Part shown: piece after piece, positions 33,756 to 41,793 of the stretch
Layout: each line of letters opens with the position of its first letter
How positions within the stretch are numbered: the stretch's first letter is position 1
Assembly: GCF_042658685.1 (NCBI RefSeq)
Contig: NZ_JBHSQY010000001.1
Reading direction: 5' to 3' (one strand)
Source of the DNA: Macrococcoides bohemicum
Lineage (GTDB): Bacteria > Bacillota > Bacilli > Staphylococcales > Staphylococcaceae
Length of the DNA: 64,000 bases
Made by a program: the position numbers and the translations under genes
The notes under the pieces: generated by a model
Told to the model about the DNA's origin: nothing
Database searches by the model: none
What the model saw: only the letters and a program-made list of their open reading frames with translations

Positions 33756-35000
33756 TTAGTTTTGGTAATATTTTTCACTTAACTTCGTAATTCGAGGTAA
33801 ATTGTCTTTAATTGCATTTATAGTTGTTTTTTCGTCTACATACTCCATGGATGAATTAATATTAGTATCACCTCTAGCAATAGCTATTTGTGTAGGTGTA
33901 AGTTTCATGTCAAACAGTATATTAGTGTAAATTCCTCGACCTATATGAGTCGACCAATAACTTTCACTTAATAATGTGTAATCTTCATATCTGCCTTGCT
34001 TTAATAATTCCTCCAAAAAACGTTTTTTCACTTTATTGAACCTTCGATCATAAACCTTACCAGACATTGGATTGCCATCTTTGTTTATAAATAGTGCCTG
34101 TTTATTTTTAGGTTTCATATTTTGAAGGTAATCCATATGTTTAAAATAAACTTCCCAAACTAAAGGTATATCCATTATCGTTTGTTTACAGAGCCTAGGG
34201 CTAAGATAATTTGTTCTTTTTGGAAACTCGTTTGAAGTATCTTCTAAATGTGGAAATAGTATATGTCTATTATCCTTTATATGAACCATCATGGATTCAT
34301 TTGGAATCACCTCCAAATCTAACTTAGTAATGTTTACAACTTCGCCCCTACGTAACCCGCCATAAAATTGAAAACAAATACCAAGTGCAATATCTGGTGA
34401 AACAGCTCTAGCGACTTGTATGAATAAAGTTATAAGCTCGTAACGATTCTTACCGAAATCTTTTAGTTTTAAAATGGTATTTGATTTTCTCGAAGAAGGA
34501 TATTTAGTTTGCAGATGACTTTTTTCAAATAACGATTTAACCGTTCTTCTATCTTTGTAATAGTTAAATTCAATTTCTATCTTTTCATTGATATAGTTAT
34601 TCTCGCTTAAAAACACAAAAAAGTTAGTGAGTACGCCTTCATACAATTTAATTGTGTTCCTCGATAAACCATTTCTTGTTAGATGAGAAATATAATTGCT
34701 GCCATGATATAGATTCAGATTCTTTAAACCCGTAAATGATAGCTGCATGAACAACTTGTCTTTTTTATCTATTGATTTTAGAATATAGTTTAAAAAACGG
34801 CATACTATTCTTGCTGGTAATAATTGTGAATTTAGTGATTTGCCATGGTATGCATATTTTACAGTTATAAATTCTGTAATCGGATGAGGCACTTGAACGT
34901 TTGTTCTTATGTCATGTACCATTATCGAGACTATATTGTCATTACTACCAATCTCTTTAATCTCTTTTACAATAAACCTGTAAGCTTCACTTAACTCCAT
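33756..35000 (-). CDS. tyrosine recombinase, TnpA-like (414 aa)
   Basis: This is the first gene of the recombination operon, next to the right attachment core, as tnpA is in Tn554. The core-binding domain (about residues 70-150) precedes the catalytic domain with CFQFYGGLRRGEVVNI (first arginine, about 215) and box II STHIGRGIYTNILFD (HxxR, about 355). In place of the usual LGH it has IARGDTN, followed by the nucleophile in MEYVDEKTT (about 390). GAGGTAGG precedes the ATG. It is likely the main strand-transfer enzyme; the next gene starts 37 bp downstream. Confidence 0.9.
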   Translation of the reverse strand: MELSEAYRFIVKEIKEIGSNDNIVSIMVHDIRTNVQVPHPITEFITVKYAYHGKSLNSQLLPARIVCRFLNYILKSIDKKDKLFMQLSFTGLKNLNLYHGSNYISHLTRNGLSRNTIKLYEGVLTNFFVFLSENNYINEKIEIEFNYYKDRRTVKSLFEKSHLQTKYPSSRKSNTILKLKDFGKNRYELITLFIQVARAVSPDIALGICFQFYGGLRRGEVVNITKLDLEVIPNESMMVHIKDNRHILFPHLEDTSNEFPKRTNYLSPRLCKQTIMDIPLVWEVYFKHMDYLQNMKPKNKQALFINKDGNPMSGKVYDRRFNKVKKRFLEELLKQGRYEDYTLLSESYWSTHIGRGIYTNILFDMKLTPTQIAIARGDTNINSSMEYVDEKTTINAIKDNLPRITKLSEKYYQN

Positions 35001-35086
35001 ATGATCGACCTACCTCAAATGATATTACTTATATTCTAACTTTTTATAATGTTTATTACTAGATTTAGCCTCTTAATTTTATACTT

Positions 35087-35155
35087 GGCGAAATTAATAA
35101 ACAAAGTAACATCAATGGATAGAAGGTTTAAATATGGCTTATATTAATTTACGCC
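35087..35155. promoter_or_regulatory. right subterminal inverted repeats, candidate recombinase sites
   Basis: GGCGAAATTAAT (35087-35098) and ATTAATTTACGCC (35143-35155) form an inverted pair between tnpA and the right end, and both match the left-end repeat at 12327-12338. The tnpA promoter must also lie here. Confidence 0.55.
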
Positions 35156-35161
35156 TAAAAG

Positions 35162-35170
35162 CATACCTAT
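35162..35170 (-). repeat. right terminal inverted repeat (CATACCTAT)
   Basis: Exact complement of ATAGGTATG at 12274-12282; five bases separate it from the right TTCATA core. Confidence 0.6.
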
Positions 35171-35175
35171 AACAA

Positions 35176-35181
35176 TTCATA
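35176..35181. repeat. right attachment core (TTCATA), direct repeat
   Basis: Second copy of the core at 12269-12274; radC coding sequence resumes here. Confidence 0.85.
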
Positions 35182-35336
35182 ATCATCCATCAGGTTGTGC
35201 AGAACCGAGTTATGAAGATATTGAAGCGACACGAAGACTCGTAAGTGTCGGAGAACTCGTCGGTATTGATTTACTGGATCATATTATTATCGGAGATGGC
35301 ACTTTTGTCAGTATTAAAGAAAGGGGACAATTATAA
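35176..35336 (+). pseudogene. radC: radC 3' fragment
   Basis: The frame reads HNHPSGCAEPSYEDIEATRR and on to GDGTFVSIKERGQL, then stops at 35334-35336. This is the C-terminal JAB/MPN part of RadC with its HNHPSG metal motif. It continues precisely from the 5' fragment at 12274. No start codon with a ribosome site lies upstream in the element end, so it is probably not translated. Its TAA overlaps the next gene's ATG. Confidence 0.95.
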
Positions 35337-35698
35337 TGGGTCTGGATATGTATATCTACTTAAAAGATAAATCTACTGAAGAAATGATTGAATTCTCTTA
35401 TTTTAGAAAATTTAACGCGTTACACGGATACTTTGATATCAAATATAACCTGGATAATCCATGTAGTATTGAGATTGCAGAGGATGATCTGACGAATCTC
35501 CTGTTTAAGGTCAATGCCATACGAATGAATGCGAATGTTGCACCTAATGCATTACCGGTGTATTATGGACCTTTTTTTGGGAGTTACGACTATGGTTATA
35601 TTTACTTTGAATATATCGATCAGCTATATAAAGATTTAAAGCGTTTGTTACAGGTTGACCGGAAGAAATATGATATATACTATCAGGCAGATTATTAG
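35336..35698 (+). CDS. unknown protein, MGLDMY family
   Basis: I recognise only a general type: small proteins that begin MGLDMYxY and continue with an aromatic-rich YFRKFNALHGYF stretch, found in phages and bacteria without known function. It is 120 aa, rich in tyrosine and acidic residues, with no membrane segment. Its ATG overlaps the radC stop, so it was probably translationally coupled to radC. The element now separates it from the original radC promoter, so its expression may depend on the element end. Confidence 0.65.
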   Translation: MGLDMYIYLKDKSTEEMIEFSYFRKFNALHGYFDIKYNLDNPCSIEIAEDDLTNLLFKVNAIRMNANVAPNALPVYYGPFFGSYDYGYIYFEYIDQLYKDLKRLLQVDRKKYDIYYQADY

Positions 35699-35804
35699 AT
35701 TTTGTAAATTTACTGTTAATTTTGTTCGTAAAACGAAATTTATTTGTATGAACTATTGAAATTTTCAGAAGATTAATTTATGATTAAAACAACTAATAAA
35801 GAAA

Positions 35805-35873
35805 GGAGGAAAATACAATGAACTACGTTAAACGACAGCATGTTTATTTATCATCAATTTTATATTTTCCTCC
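35805..35873 (+). promoter_or_regulatory. leader hairpin that masks the leader-peptide ribosome site
   Basis: GGAGGAAAATA at 35805-35815 contains the ribosome site of the leader ORF. It is exactly complementary to TATTTTCCTCC at 35863-35873 inside that ORF: 11 perfect pairs. Confidence 0.6.
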
Positions 35874-35901
35874 TGCATACAAATCAAAAATAGCGATATA
35901 A
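35818..35901 (+). CDS. 27-aa leader peptide of the ABC exporter operon
   Basis: ATG 35818 follows AAAGGAGG at about 9 nt and encodes MNYVKRQHVYLSSILYFPPA followed by seven more residues. A hairpin with a T run lies 80 bp downstream, before the ABC genes. In B. subtilis, bmrCD (yheI-yheH) is controlled by ribosome-mediated transcription attenuation through the bmrB leader; I infer the same logic here. The FPP segment near the end could promote stalling. Confidence 0.65.
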   Translation: MNYVKRQHVYLSSILYFPPAYKSKIAI

Positions 35902-35983
35902 TCTTTTCGACGATATTAATTATGGAAATGATTATGTAAAGATTTTTGATTGTCTGTGGGAGTTAATCCCACTCTAAAAATGT

Positions 35984-36020
35984 GCACATGCTCATCATAT
36001 GAGTATGTGTATTTTTTTTA
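35984..36020 (+). terminator. attenuator/terminator before the ABC exporter genes
   Basis: ACATGCTCAT and ATGAGTATGT pair (one G-U) with a 3-nt loop and are followed by eight T. A smaller hairpin, GTGGGA / TCCCAC at 35955-35971, lies just upstream. Together with the leader ORF they form a probable transcription attenuator in the 345-bp gap. Confidence 0.75.
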
Positions 36021-36043
36021 TGAGTGAACAAGGAGTGTGACAC

Positions 36044-37780
36044 ATGTTAGATGTTTTATTTAAGTTAGGATGGTTTTTTAAGCAGGAAAAAAAGAGATAT
36101 ATTTTTGCGGTAATCTTACTCCTTTGTGCGAATGTTACAGAAATAATTCCGCCATGGTTAATTGGTAAAACGATTGATTACGTCAATTTAAAAACGTTAA
36201 CTCAAGATACATTTAAATGGATATTAGTCGTATTTACTGTAACGCTAGTGTTGAGTTATTTAATCAATTACTTATGGCGATATCTTTTGTTTAATGGTTC
36301 ACAATTGCTAGAAAGTATGATGCGCAAGAAAATTATGGCAAAGTTTTTAACAATGAGTCCGAGTTTTTACGAAAAGAATAGAACTGGTGACCTTATGGCA
36401 AAGGCAACAAATGATTTGAGTGCCATTCGTCAAACAGTTGGTTTTGGTATTTTGACATTAATCGATAGTACAACATATATGGTAACAATTATTGCGATGA
36501 TGGCTCTTGCGATTTCATGGAAATTGACGTTAGCAGCGCTTATTCCTTTACCATTTTTAGCATATATTGAACAACGTCTCGGGAAAAAGATTCATGAACG
36601 TTACACTGTGAGTCAGGATGCATTCGGTGATATGAATGACAGTGTACTGGAATCGATAGAAGGCGTCAGGGTAACACGTGCTTTTGCACAGGAAGAACAT
36701 TTAGATATTCATTTTAAACATATGACGACTGATGTGGTTAACAAATTTATTCACGTAGAAAAATTAGATGCTCTGTTCAAACCGATTACGATAATTGTTA
36801 CATCGTTAAGTTTTATGATAGGTCTCGGTTATGGTAGCTATCTTGTTAATCAAGGTGAAATTACAGTCGGTGAATTAATTGCCTTCAATGTTTATTTAAA
36901 TATGCTTGTGTGGCCGATGTTTGCAATTGGGTTATTATTTAATATTATGCAACGTGGTAATGCATCGTTAGACCGTGTAATGGAGACATTAAATACTGAA
37001 GATGTCATGGAAGATCCGATTGATGCTTCAATTCCAAAGGATCATCACGTTTCCTTTGATGCTGTAACTTTCCAGTATCCAACAAGTGAAGAAGAAAATT
37101 TGAAGGATATTGATATAGAGGTTAAGGTAGGCGAAACATTAGGTATTGTCGGTCCAACGGGAAGTGGTAAGACGACTTTAATCAAGCAGATTTTAAAAGA
37201 ATATCCGATGGGAGAAGGGAATATTTCTATCGGCAATTTAAGCGTGAAAGATTTATCCAAGTATGAAGTCCGTAATAAGATAGGCTATGTTTCTCAGGAA
37301 AATATATTATTCTCAAGAACAGTAAAAGAAAATATTAAGTTTGGTAAAGAGGATGCGACGGACGCTGAAATTGCAGAAGCAATTCGTCTTGCCAATTTCA
37401 CTAAAGATGTTGAGAGACTTCCTCAAGGGTTAGAAACGCTCGTTGGAGAAAAAGGAATCGCAATTTCAGGTGGACAAAAACAACGTATTTCTATTGCCCG
37501 TGCGATGATAAAAAATCCGGATATATTAATATTAGATGATTCATTAAGTGCTGTAGATGCAAAAACGGAGACAGCGATCATAGAAAATATTCAGGCTTCA
37601 AGAAGCGGGAAGACTACGATTATATCAACGCATCGACTTTCAGCTGTACAACACGCAGATTTAATTGTGGTATTAGATCGCGGAAAAATTATCGAGCGTG
37701 GTACTCATGAAGCACTGATAGCGAACAATGGCTGGTACAGGTCGCAATTCAATCGTCAACAGTTAGGAGGTGTCTCTTAA
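36044..37780 (+). CDS. ABC multidrug exporter half-transporter, BmrC/YheI-like
   Basis: The 578-aa protein fuses a six-helix exporter membrane domain (about residues 1-310) to an ATPase domain. The latter has Walker A GPTGSGKTTL (about 372), a signature ISGGQKQRISIARAM (about 475) and Walker B ILILDDSLSAVDAK (about 500). In Walker B the usual catalytic glutamate is aspartate (LDDS), which is typical of the degenerate-site subunit of heterodimeric exporters such as BmrC. The partner gene starts immediately after. Opening residues (MLDVLFKLGWFFKQEKKRYI) resemble YheI. Expected role: drug efflux at the membrane. Confidence 0.88.
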   Translation: MLDVLFKLGWFFKQEKKRYIFAVILLLCANVTEIIPPWLIGKTIDYVNLKTLTQDTFKWILVVFTVTLVLSYLINYLWRYLLFNGSQLLESMMRKKIMAKFLTMSPSFYEKNRTGDLMAKATNDLSAIRQTVGFGILTLIDSTTYMVTIIAMMALAISWKLTLAALIPLPFLAYIEQRLGKKIHERYTVSQDAFGDMNDSVLESIEGVRVTRAFAQEEHLDIHFKHMTTDVVNKFIHVEKLDALFKPITIIVTSLSFMIGLGYGSYLVNQGEITVGELIAFNVYLNMLVWPMFAIGLLFNIMQRGNASLDRVMETLNTEDVMEDPIDASIPKDHHVSFDAVTFQYPTSEEENLKDIDIEVKVGETLGIVGPTGSGKTTLIKQILKEYPMGEGNISIGNLSVKDLSKYEVRNKIGYVSQENILFSRTVKENIKFGKEDATDAEIAEAIRLANFTKDVERLPQGLETLVGEKGIAISGGQKQRISIARAMIKNPDILILDDSLSAVDAKTETAIIENIQASRSGKTTIISTHRLSAVQHADLIVVLDRGKIIERGTHEALIANNGWYRSQFNRQQLGGVS

Positions 37781-39520
37781 ATGTCGACTACTAAACGTTT
37801 ATATTTAGAGGCTAAGAAAGAGAGAACTTTATTTATCATAGGTTTTATCATATTATTCTTTGCTGTCATTATGGAGCTTATTGGTCCTGTCATCGGGATG
37901 TATATTATCGATCACCATATCAAGACAGCAACAGAAGGTATTATTAATATGCAGCCGATATTTTTATTGTTAGCAGTATATTTCATCATTGCAATTATCT
38001 ATGCGATATTAAGTTACTATCAAACAATCTATTTCCAGACAGCCGGTTCAAATGTTATCAAACACTTACGTACAAATTTATTCAGTCATATACAGAAACT
38101 TCCGATTAAGTTTTTTGATAATTTACCAGCTGGAAAAGTTGTAGCACGTATCACCAATGACACACAGACAATATTAGAGTTGTTCACAGTGATGCTTCCA
38201 ACATATATTGCTGGTATGACAAATATCGTCGGAATTATTGCAGTAATATTTTACTTTAATGTTAAAGTTGGATTACTGGCACTTATTGTAGTGCCACTAT
38301 TATTTGGCTGGTTATTAATTTACCGTAAAATCAGCGATAAATATAATAATATCGTTCGTGAACGTAATAGTGATATGAATGCCATGTTAAATGAATCAAT
38401 AAATGGTATGACAATCATTCAAGCATTTAATCAGGAAGAGAAGATTCAGCAGGAATTTAATCAGTTGAATGAAGAATATTTAAAGAATTACAGCAAGATT
38501 ATTCAACTTGATTCTATTACGAGTCATAACCTTATGGGTACGATTCGTTCATTCGTATTTTTAGCGATGATTTACATATTCGGACAATCATTCTTAAGTG
38601 CTGAAGCAACACTTACTGCGGGTATGATGTATATATTGGTTGATTATTTAACTCGTCTATTTAATCCAATGTTCAATATGGTTAATCAGCTCAGCGTTTT
38701 AGAACAGGCGCGTGTGTCAAGTAATCGTGTTTTTGAAATGATGGATGAAACAGCAGAAGTTCAGGAAAATAAAATCATGACGCAGTGTGAGGGCCATGTG
38801 AAATTTGAAGATGTATCATTCGGATATAAACCTAACGAACTTGTATTAAGAAATATCAATATCGATGCTTTACCTGGTGAGACGATTGGTCTCGTTGGTC
38901 ATACCGGTTCAGGGAAAAGTTCAATTATGAATCTTCTCTTCAGATTTTATGATCCGACCACGGGTCGCATAACAATTGATGGTATTGATACAACGTCTGT
39001 TACTAAACAATCAATGCGTCAATTTATGGGTATCGTATTGCAGGATCCGTATCTTTATTCAGGAACGATTCTTTCAAACATCACTTTAAATGATCCTAAA
39101 ATTACTCGAGAGATGGCGATTGATGCACTGGAACGCGTGGGTGGATATAGAGTGTTACAGTCACTAGAAAATGGCATTGACACAGAAGTAGTAGAACGTG
39201 GATCGACGCTTTCAAGTGGTCAACGCCAGTTAATATCATTTGCAAGGGCGCTGGCATTCAATCCTAAAATATTAATATTAGATGAAGCGACTGCTAGTAT
39301 TGATTCAGAAACAGAATCTGTCATTCAGCAAGCGATGGATGTGTTAAAAGAAGGCCGAACAACATTTATTATTGCACACCGATTATCTACCATTAAACAT
39401 GCTGATGAAATTATTGTTCTGGATAAAGGGGAAATTATCGAACGCGGTACACATGATATATTAGTCGAAAAAGGTGATGTTTATGCTAAAATGTATGCAT
39501 TGCAATCAGGCGGGAAATAA
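37781..39520 (+). CDS. ABC multidrug exporter half-transporter, BmrD/YheH-like
   Basis: This 579-aa partner has the same layout, with Walker A GHTGSGKSSIM (about 375), signature LSSGQRQLISFARAL (about 475) and a canonical Walker B ILDEATASIDSETE with the catalytic glutamate. One degenerate and one canonical site is the mark of a heterodimer. It starts one base after its partner's stop, behind AGGAGG. It is somewhat shorter than B. subtilis BmrD because it lacks a long insert. Confidence 0.9.
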   Translation: MSTTKRLYLEAKKERTLFIIGFIILFFAVIMELIGPVIGMYIIDHHIKTATEGIINMQPIFLLLAVYFIIAIIYAILSYYQTIYFQTAGSNVIKHLRTNLFSHIQKLPIKFFDNLPAGKVVARITNDTQTILELFTVMLPTYIAGMTNIVGIIAVIFYFNVKVGLLALIVVPLLFGWLLIYRKISDKYNNIVRERNSDMNAMLNESINGMTIIQAFNQEEKIQQEFNQLNEEYLKNYSKIIQLDSITSHNLMGTIRSFVFLAMIYIFGQSFLSAEATLTAGMMYILVDYLTRLFNPMFNMVNQLSVLEQARVSSNRVFEMMDETAEVQENKIMTQCEGHVKFEDVSFGYKPNELVLRNINIDALPGETIGLVGHTGSGKSSIMNLLFRFYDPTTGRITIDGIDTTSVTKQSMRQFMGIVLQDPYLYSGTILSNITLNDPKITREMAIDALERVGGYRVLQSLENGIDTEVVERGSTLSSGQRQLISFARALAFNPKILILDEATASIDSETESVIQQAMDVLKEGRTTFIIAHRLSTIKHADEIIVLDKGEIIERGTHDILVEKGDVYAKMYALQSGGK

Positions 39521-39533
39521 TCGAGGTGTAAAT

Positions 39534-40013
39534 ATGTATAATATTATTCCGATGCATCGAACTGCTGCCGAAGAAATAAGCATATGGGATTTTGGCAAAG
39601 GATATGAATTTTATAACATAGAAGAAGATCCGTATGTTATAGAGACATTTTTGAATGGTCATTATTATATTGTCTATAAAAATGATGAAATTTTTGGCTT
39701 TTTCTGTGATGGTGAAAGTGCGAGAATCAATGAAACATATCCTGAAGATGATGATATCTTAGATGTTGGATTCGCATTAAACCCGCATTGGATCGGTCAA
39801 AAAATGGGTGAGCAGCTATTAAATATTATGTTCCAGTATTATCATGCTCTTTATGACGTTCATATATTTCGGGTAACGGTAGCTTCATTCAATGTAAGAG
39901 GTATTAAACTATATGAAAGAATGGGATTTTACGAAGTAAATACGTTTTACGAAACGATTGATAATGAAAATATTAAATTTATAGTAATGTGCTATAATCA
40001 ATCCCAAGACTGA
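39534..40013 (+). CDS. GNAT family N-acetyltransferase
   Basis: The 159-aa protein has a GNAT acetyl-CoA site (LNPHWIGQKMGEQLLNIM, about residues 82-100) and the late SFNVRGIKLYERMGFYEV motif typical of the fold. The frame opens upstream inside the ABC gene, but the ATG at 39534 follows GAGGTG. The substrate cannot be told; it may be an amino group on a small molecule or protein. It lies 13 bp after the exporter and is probably in the same transcript. Confidence 0.85.
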   Translation: MYNIIPMHRTAAEEISIWDFGKGYEFYNIEEDPYVIETFLNGHYYIVYKNDEIFGFFCDGESARINETYPEDDDILDVGFALNPHWIGQKMGEQLLNIMFQYYHALYDVHIFRVTVASFNVRGIKLYERMGFYEVNTFYETIDNENIKFIVMCYNQSQD

Positions 40014-40064
40014 TGAAACTTTTTCTAAATAACGTTAAGATTGTATCAGAAAGTAGGGGATACA

Positions 40065-40481
40065 ATGTTTAAGTTAATCAGAAGACTTATTAAAATAAGT
40101 CTACTTGTAGTTATAAGTGTTATGATATATTTTATCTTTGTCACTAATCCATTTAATGGTGAGGCAAATCAAGCAGTTAATGAACCTGTTCAAAATGCAT
40201 CGACGTATACTTTAGAAGATAATGTGCTATTTAGAAATATTCCATTATCTCAGGTGAAGAATGCATTTAATTTTATGGATAAGCAGGAATTTATGGATGT
40301 ATCCGGATTAACTCGAATGGGTTATAATGATGAATACTTAATTGGTCAGCGGGGCAGTGACTTTATCATGTATCGATTTGGTGAAAATAAATTATCTGTA
40401 TTTCAATCAGAAAATGATTTATATCATGCTCTTAGTGAACGTCAGCAATCTATTGATATGAAAGATAAAAGTTTTTATTAA
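40065..40481 (+). CDS. membrane-anchored DUF4930-like protein
   Basis: This 138-aa protein has a basic N-terminus and one membrane segment (ISLLVVISVMIYFIFV, about residues 10-28), then an extracellular domain of about 100 residues. It resembles the staphylococcal DUF4930 proteins of unknown function. The ATG at 40065 follows AGGGG; an upstream TTG in frame is less likely. A terminator follows. Confidence 0.6.
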   Translation: MFKLIRRLIKISLLVVISVMIYFIFVTNPFNGEANQAVNEPVQNASTYTLEDNVLFRNIPLSQVKNAFNFMDKQEFMDVSGLTRMGYNDEYLIGQRGSDFIMYRFGENKLSVFQSENDLYHALSERQQSIDMKDKSFY

Positions 40482-40495
40482 AGGTTAGAGATTCT

Positions 40496-40540
40496 AAAGG
40501 GTCTGGAGATAAAATTTATTTCCGGACCTTTATTTTGTTT
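40496..40540 (+). terminator. terminator after the DUF4930-like gene
   Basis: AAAGGGTCTGGA pairs with TCCGGACCTTT (bulge and G-U) and is followed by ATTTTGTTTTT. Confidence 0.8.
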
Positions 40541-40615
40541 TTCTAATAATTTTGTTTATAATAAATACGGTATATGTAGTAACATCAATCATTTTGACTG
40601 GATGGAGTTGTTTTT

Positions 40616-41761
40616 TTGTTTTATTTTAATAAACCAATCCGCATCATATTTTTAGCTATTGTTTGTCTCCTATTATCATCATGTAATCAACAATATAGTT
40701 TTAAGTCACAGTACAGCACTCCGACTATAAAACCGCTAAATCAAGTTTCGCTCTTGCCGTATATAATGAGTAAAATGACATTAGAACAAAAGATTGCGCA
40801 GCAATTTATTTTAGGTTTTCACGGCACGACATATAATAATGTGTTGGAAGAATATAATCAGCTGAATATTGGCGGGGTGATTTTATTTGCCCGAAATATC
40901 CAGTCAGTTGAACAAACAAGATTGCTTAATCAAACAATTTACGACCAAAATAAAGGTGTTCCAATGTTTATAGCGGTGGATCAGGAGGGTGGACGTGTGA
41001 ATCGTTTCCCCGCGGGCATTCAGAATGTTGAACCTGCATTTCAAATTCGTAGCAATGGTGATCCGCGCGTTGCCTATGACAAGGGTGAATACATTGGAAG
41101 ACGATTAAATGCATTAGGATTCAATGTAGACTTTGCACCATCTTTAGATATTTGGAGTAATCCCGCAAATAAAGTAATCGGGGATCGTAGTTTTGGTACG
41201 ACTTATCAGGACGTCATAAAGTATGGCTTACCTTTTAATAGAGGAATTAATGATCAGGATGTTATTACGAGTGCGAAACACTTTCCTGGGCATGGTGATA
41301 CTTTTACTGATAGTCATGAATCTTTGCCGGTAAGTCATCTGACAGAGAAACGTTTATTTGATAGTGAGTTACAACCATTTAAGGCAGCGATTAAGGATGA
41401 TATCGATATGATTATGGTCAGCCACATATTATTCCCGGCAGTTGATGCAAACGCCCCGAGTTCAATGAGTAAAGCTATGGTTACAGATATACTCAAGCAA
41501 AAATTAGGCTATAAAGGTGTCATAGTTACCGACGATCTGGCCATGGGTGCTGTTATTAAAAATTACACACGAGAGCAGGCACTAATTAATGCAATAAATG
41601 CCGGTGAAACATGTTTATTGATTGGTTCAGATATTGGTGATATTCGCTATCAGATAGAATTTATTAAATCACAAGTGAAATCCGGTAAGATAGATGAGAA
41701 CATTATTGATGAAAATGTTCAAAAAATACTCAAGTTAAAGCAAAAATATGGTATCGTATAA
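40616..41761 (+). CDS. nagZ: beta-N-acetylhexosaminidase NagZ-like lipoprotein (GH3)
   Basis: A 381-aa GH3 glycosidase that removes N-acetylglucosamine from muropeptides. It starts at TTG behind TGGAG and has a lipoprotein signal ending in the lipobox LLSSC (about residue 23), so it is anchored outside the membrane. The GH3 signatures are the catalytic His loop SAKHFPGHGDTFTDSHESLP (about 225) and the nucleophile aspartate in VIVTDDLAMGAV (about 305). Gram-positive NagZ proteins (YbbD type) are secreted like this, unlike the cytosolic enterobacterial enzyme, but lack the second domain of YbbD. Confidence 0.9.
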   Translation: MFYFNKPIRIIFLAIVCLLLSSCNQQYSFKSQYSTPTIKPLNQVSLLPYIMSKMTLEQKIAQQFILGFHGTTYNNVLEEYNQLNIGGVILFARNIQSVEQTRLLNQTIYDQNKGVPMFIAVDQEGGRVNRFPAGIQNVEPAFQIRSNGDPRVAYDKGEYIGRRLNALGFNVDFAPSLDIWSNPANKVIGDRSFGTTYQDVIKYGLPFNRGINDQDVITSAKHFPGHGDTFTDSHESLPVSHLTEKRLFDSELQPFKAAIKDDIDMIMVSHILFPAVDANAPSSMSKAMVTDILKQKLGYKGVIVTDDLAMGAVIKNYTREQALINAINAGETCLLIGSDIGDIRYQIEFIKSQVKSGKIDENIIDENVQKILKLKQKYGIV

Positions 41762-41793
41762 TATATTAAAGTCATTTTAATGAGGTGTTAAGT

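Larger units (their letters stand above)
12275..35181 (-). mobile_element. 22.9-kb Tn554-related element inserted in radC
   Basis: The element lies between two TTCATA copies inside radC and carries a minus-strand recombinase operon at its right end, the tnpA-proximal end. Tn554, Tn558 and Tn559 are known to use radC (att554), and their TnpA and TnpB are tyrosine recombinases helped by the small TnpC. This element has the same target and polarity but a larger module: three recombinase-type proteins, a 215-aa TnpC-like protein and a 57-aa protein. Cargo comprises type I restriction-modification, Gabija with an extra gene, an Lnu-type resistance gene and a serine resolvase. No conjugation or replication genes are visible, so it is probably mobilised only by its own recombinases. 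Confidence 0.93.

Noticed and set aside
12275..35181. SCC-type cassette or prophage as the identity of the insertion
   Set aside because: No ccr serine recombinases, no rlmH target, and no phage structural, lysis or replication genes; the site is radC.
12275..35181. Integrative conjugative element
   Set aside because: No relaxase, VirB4, coupling protein or other transfer gene was seen in the 22.9 kb.
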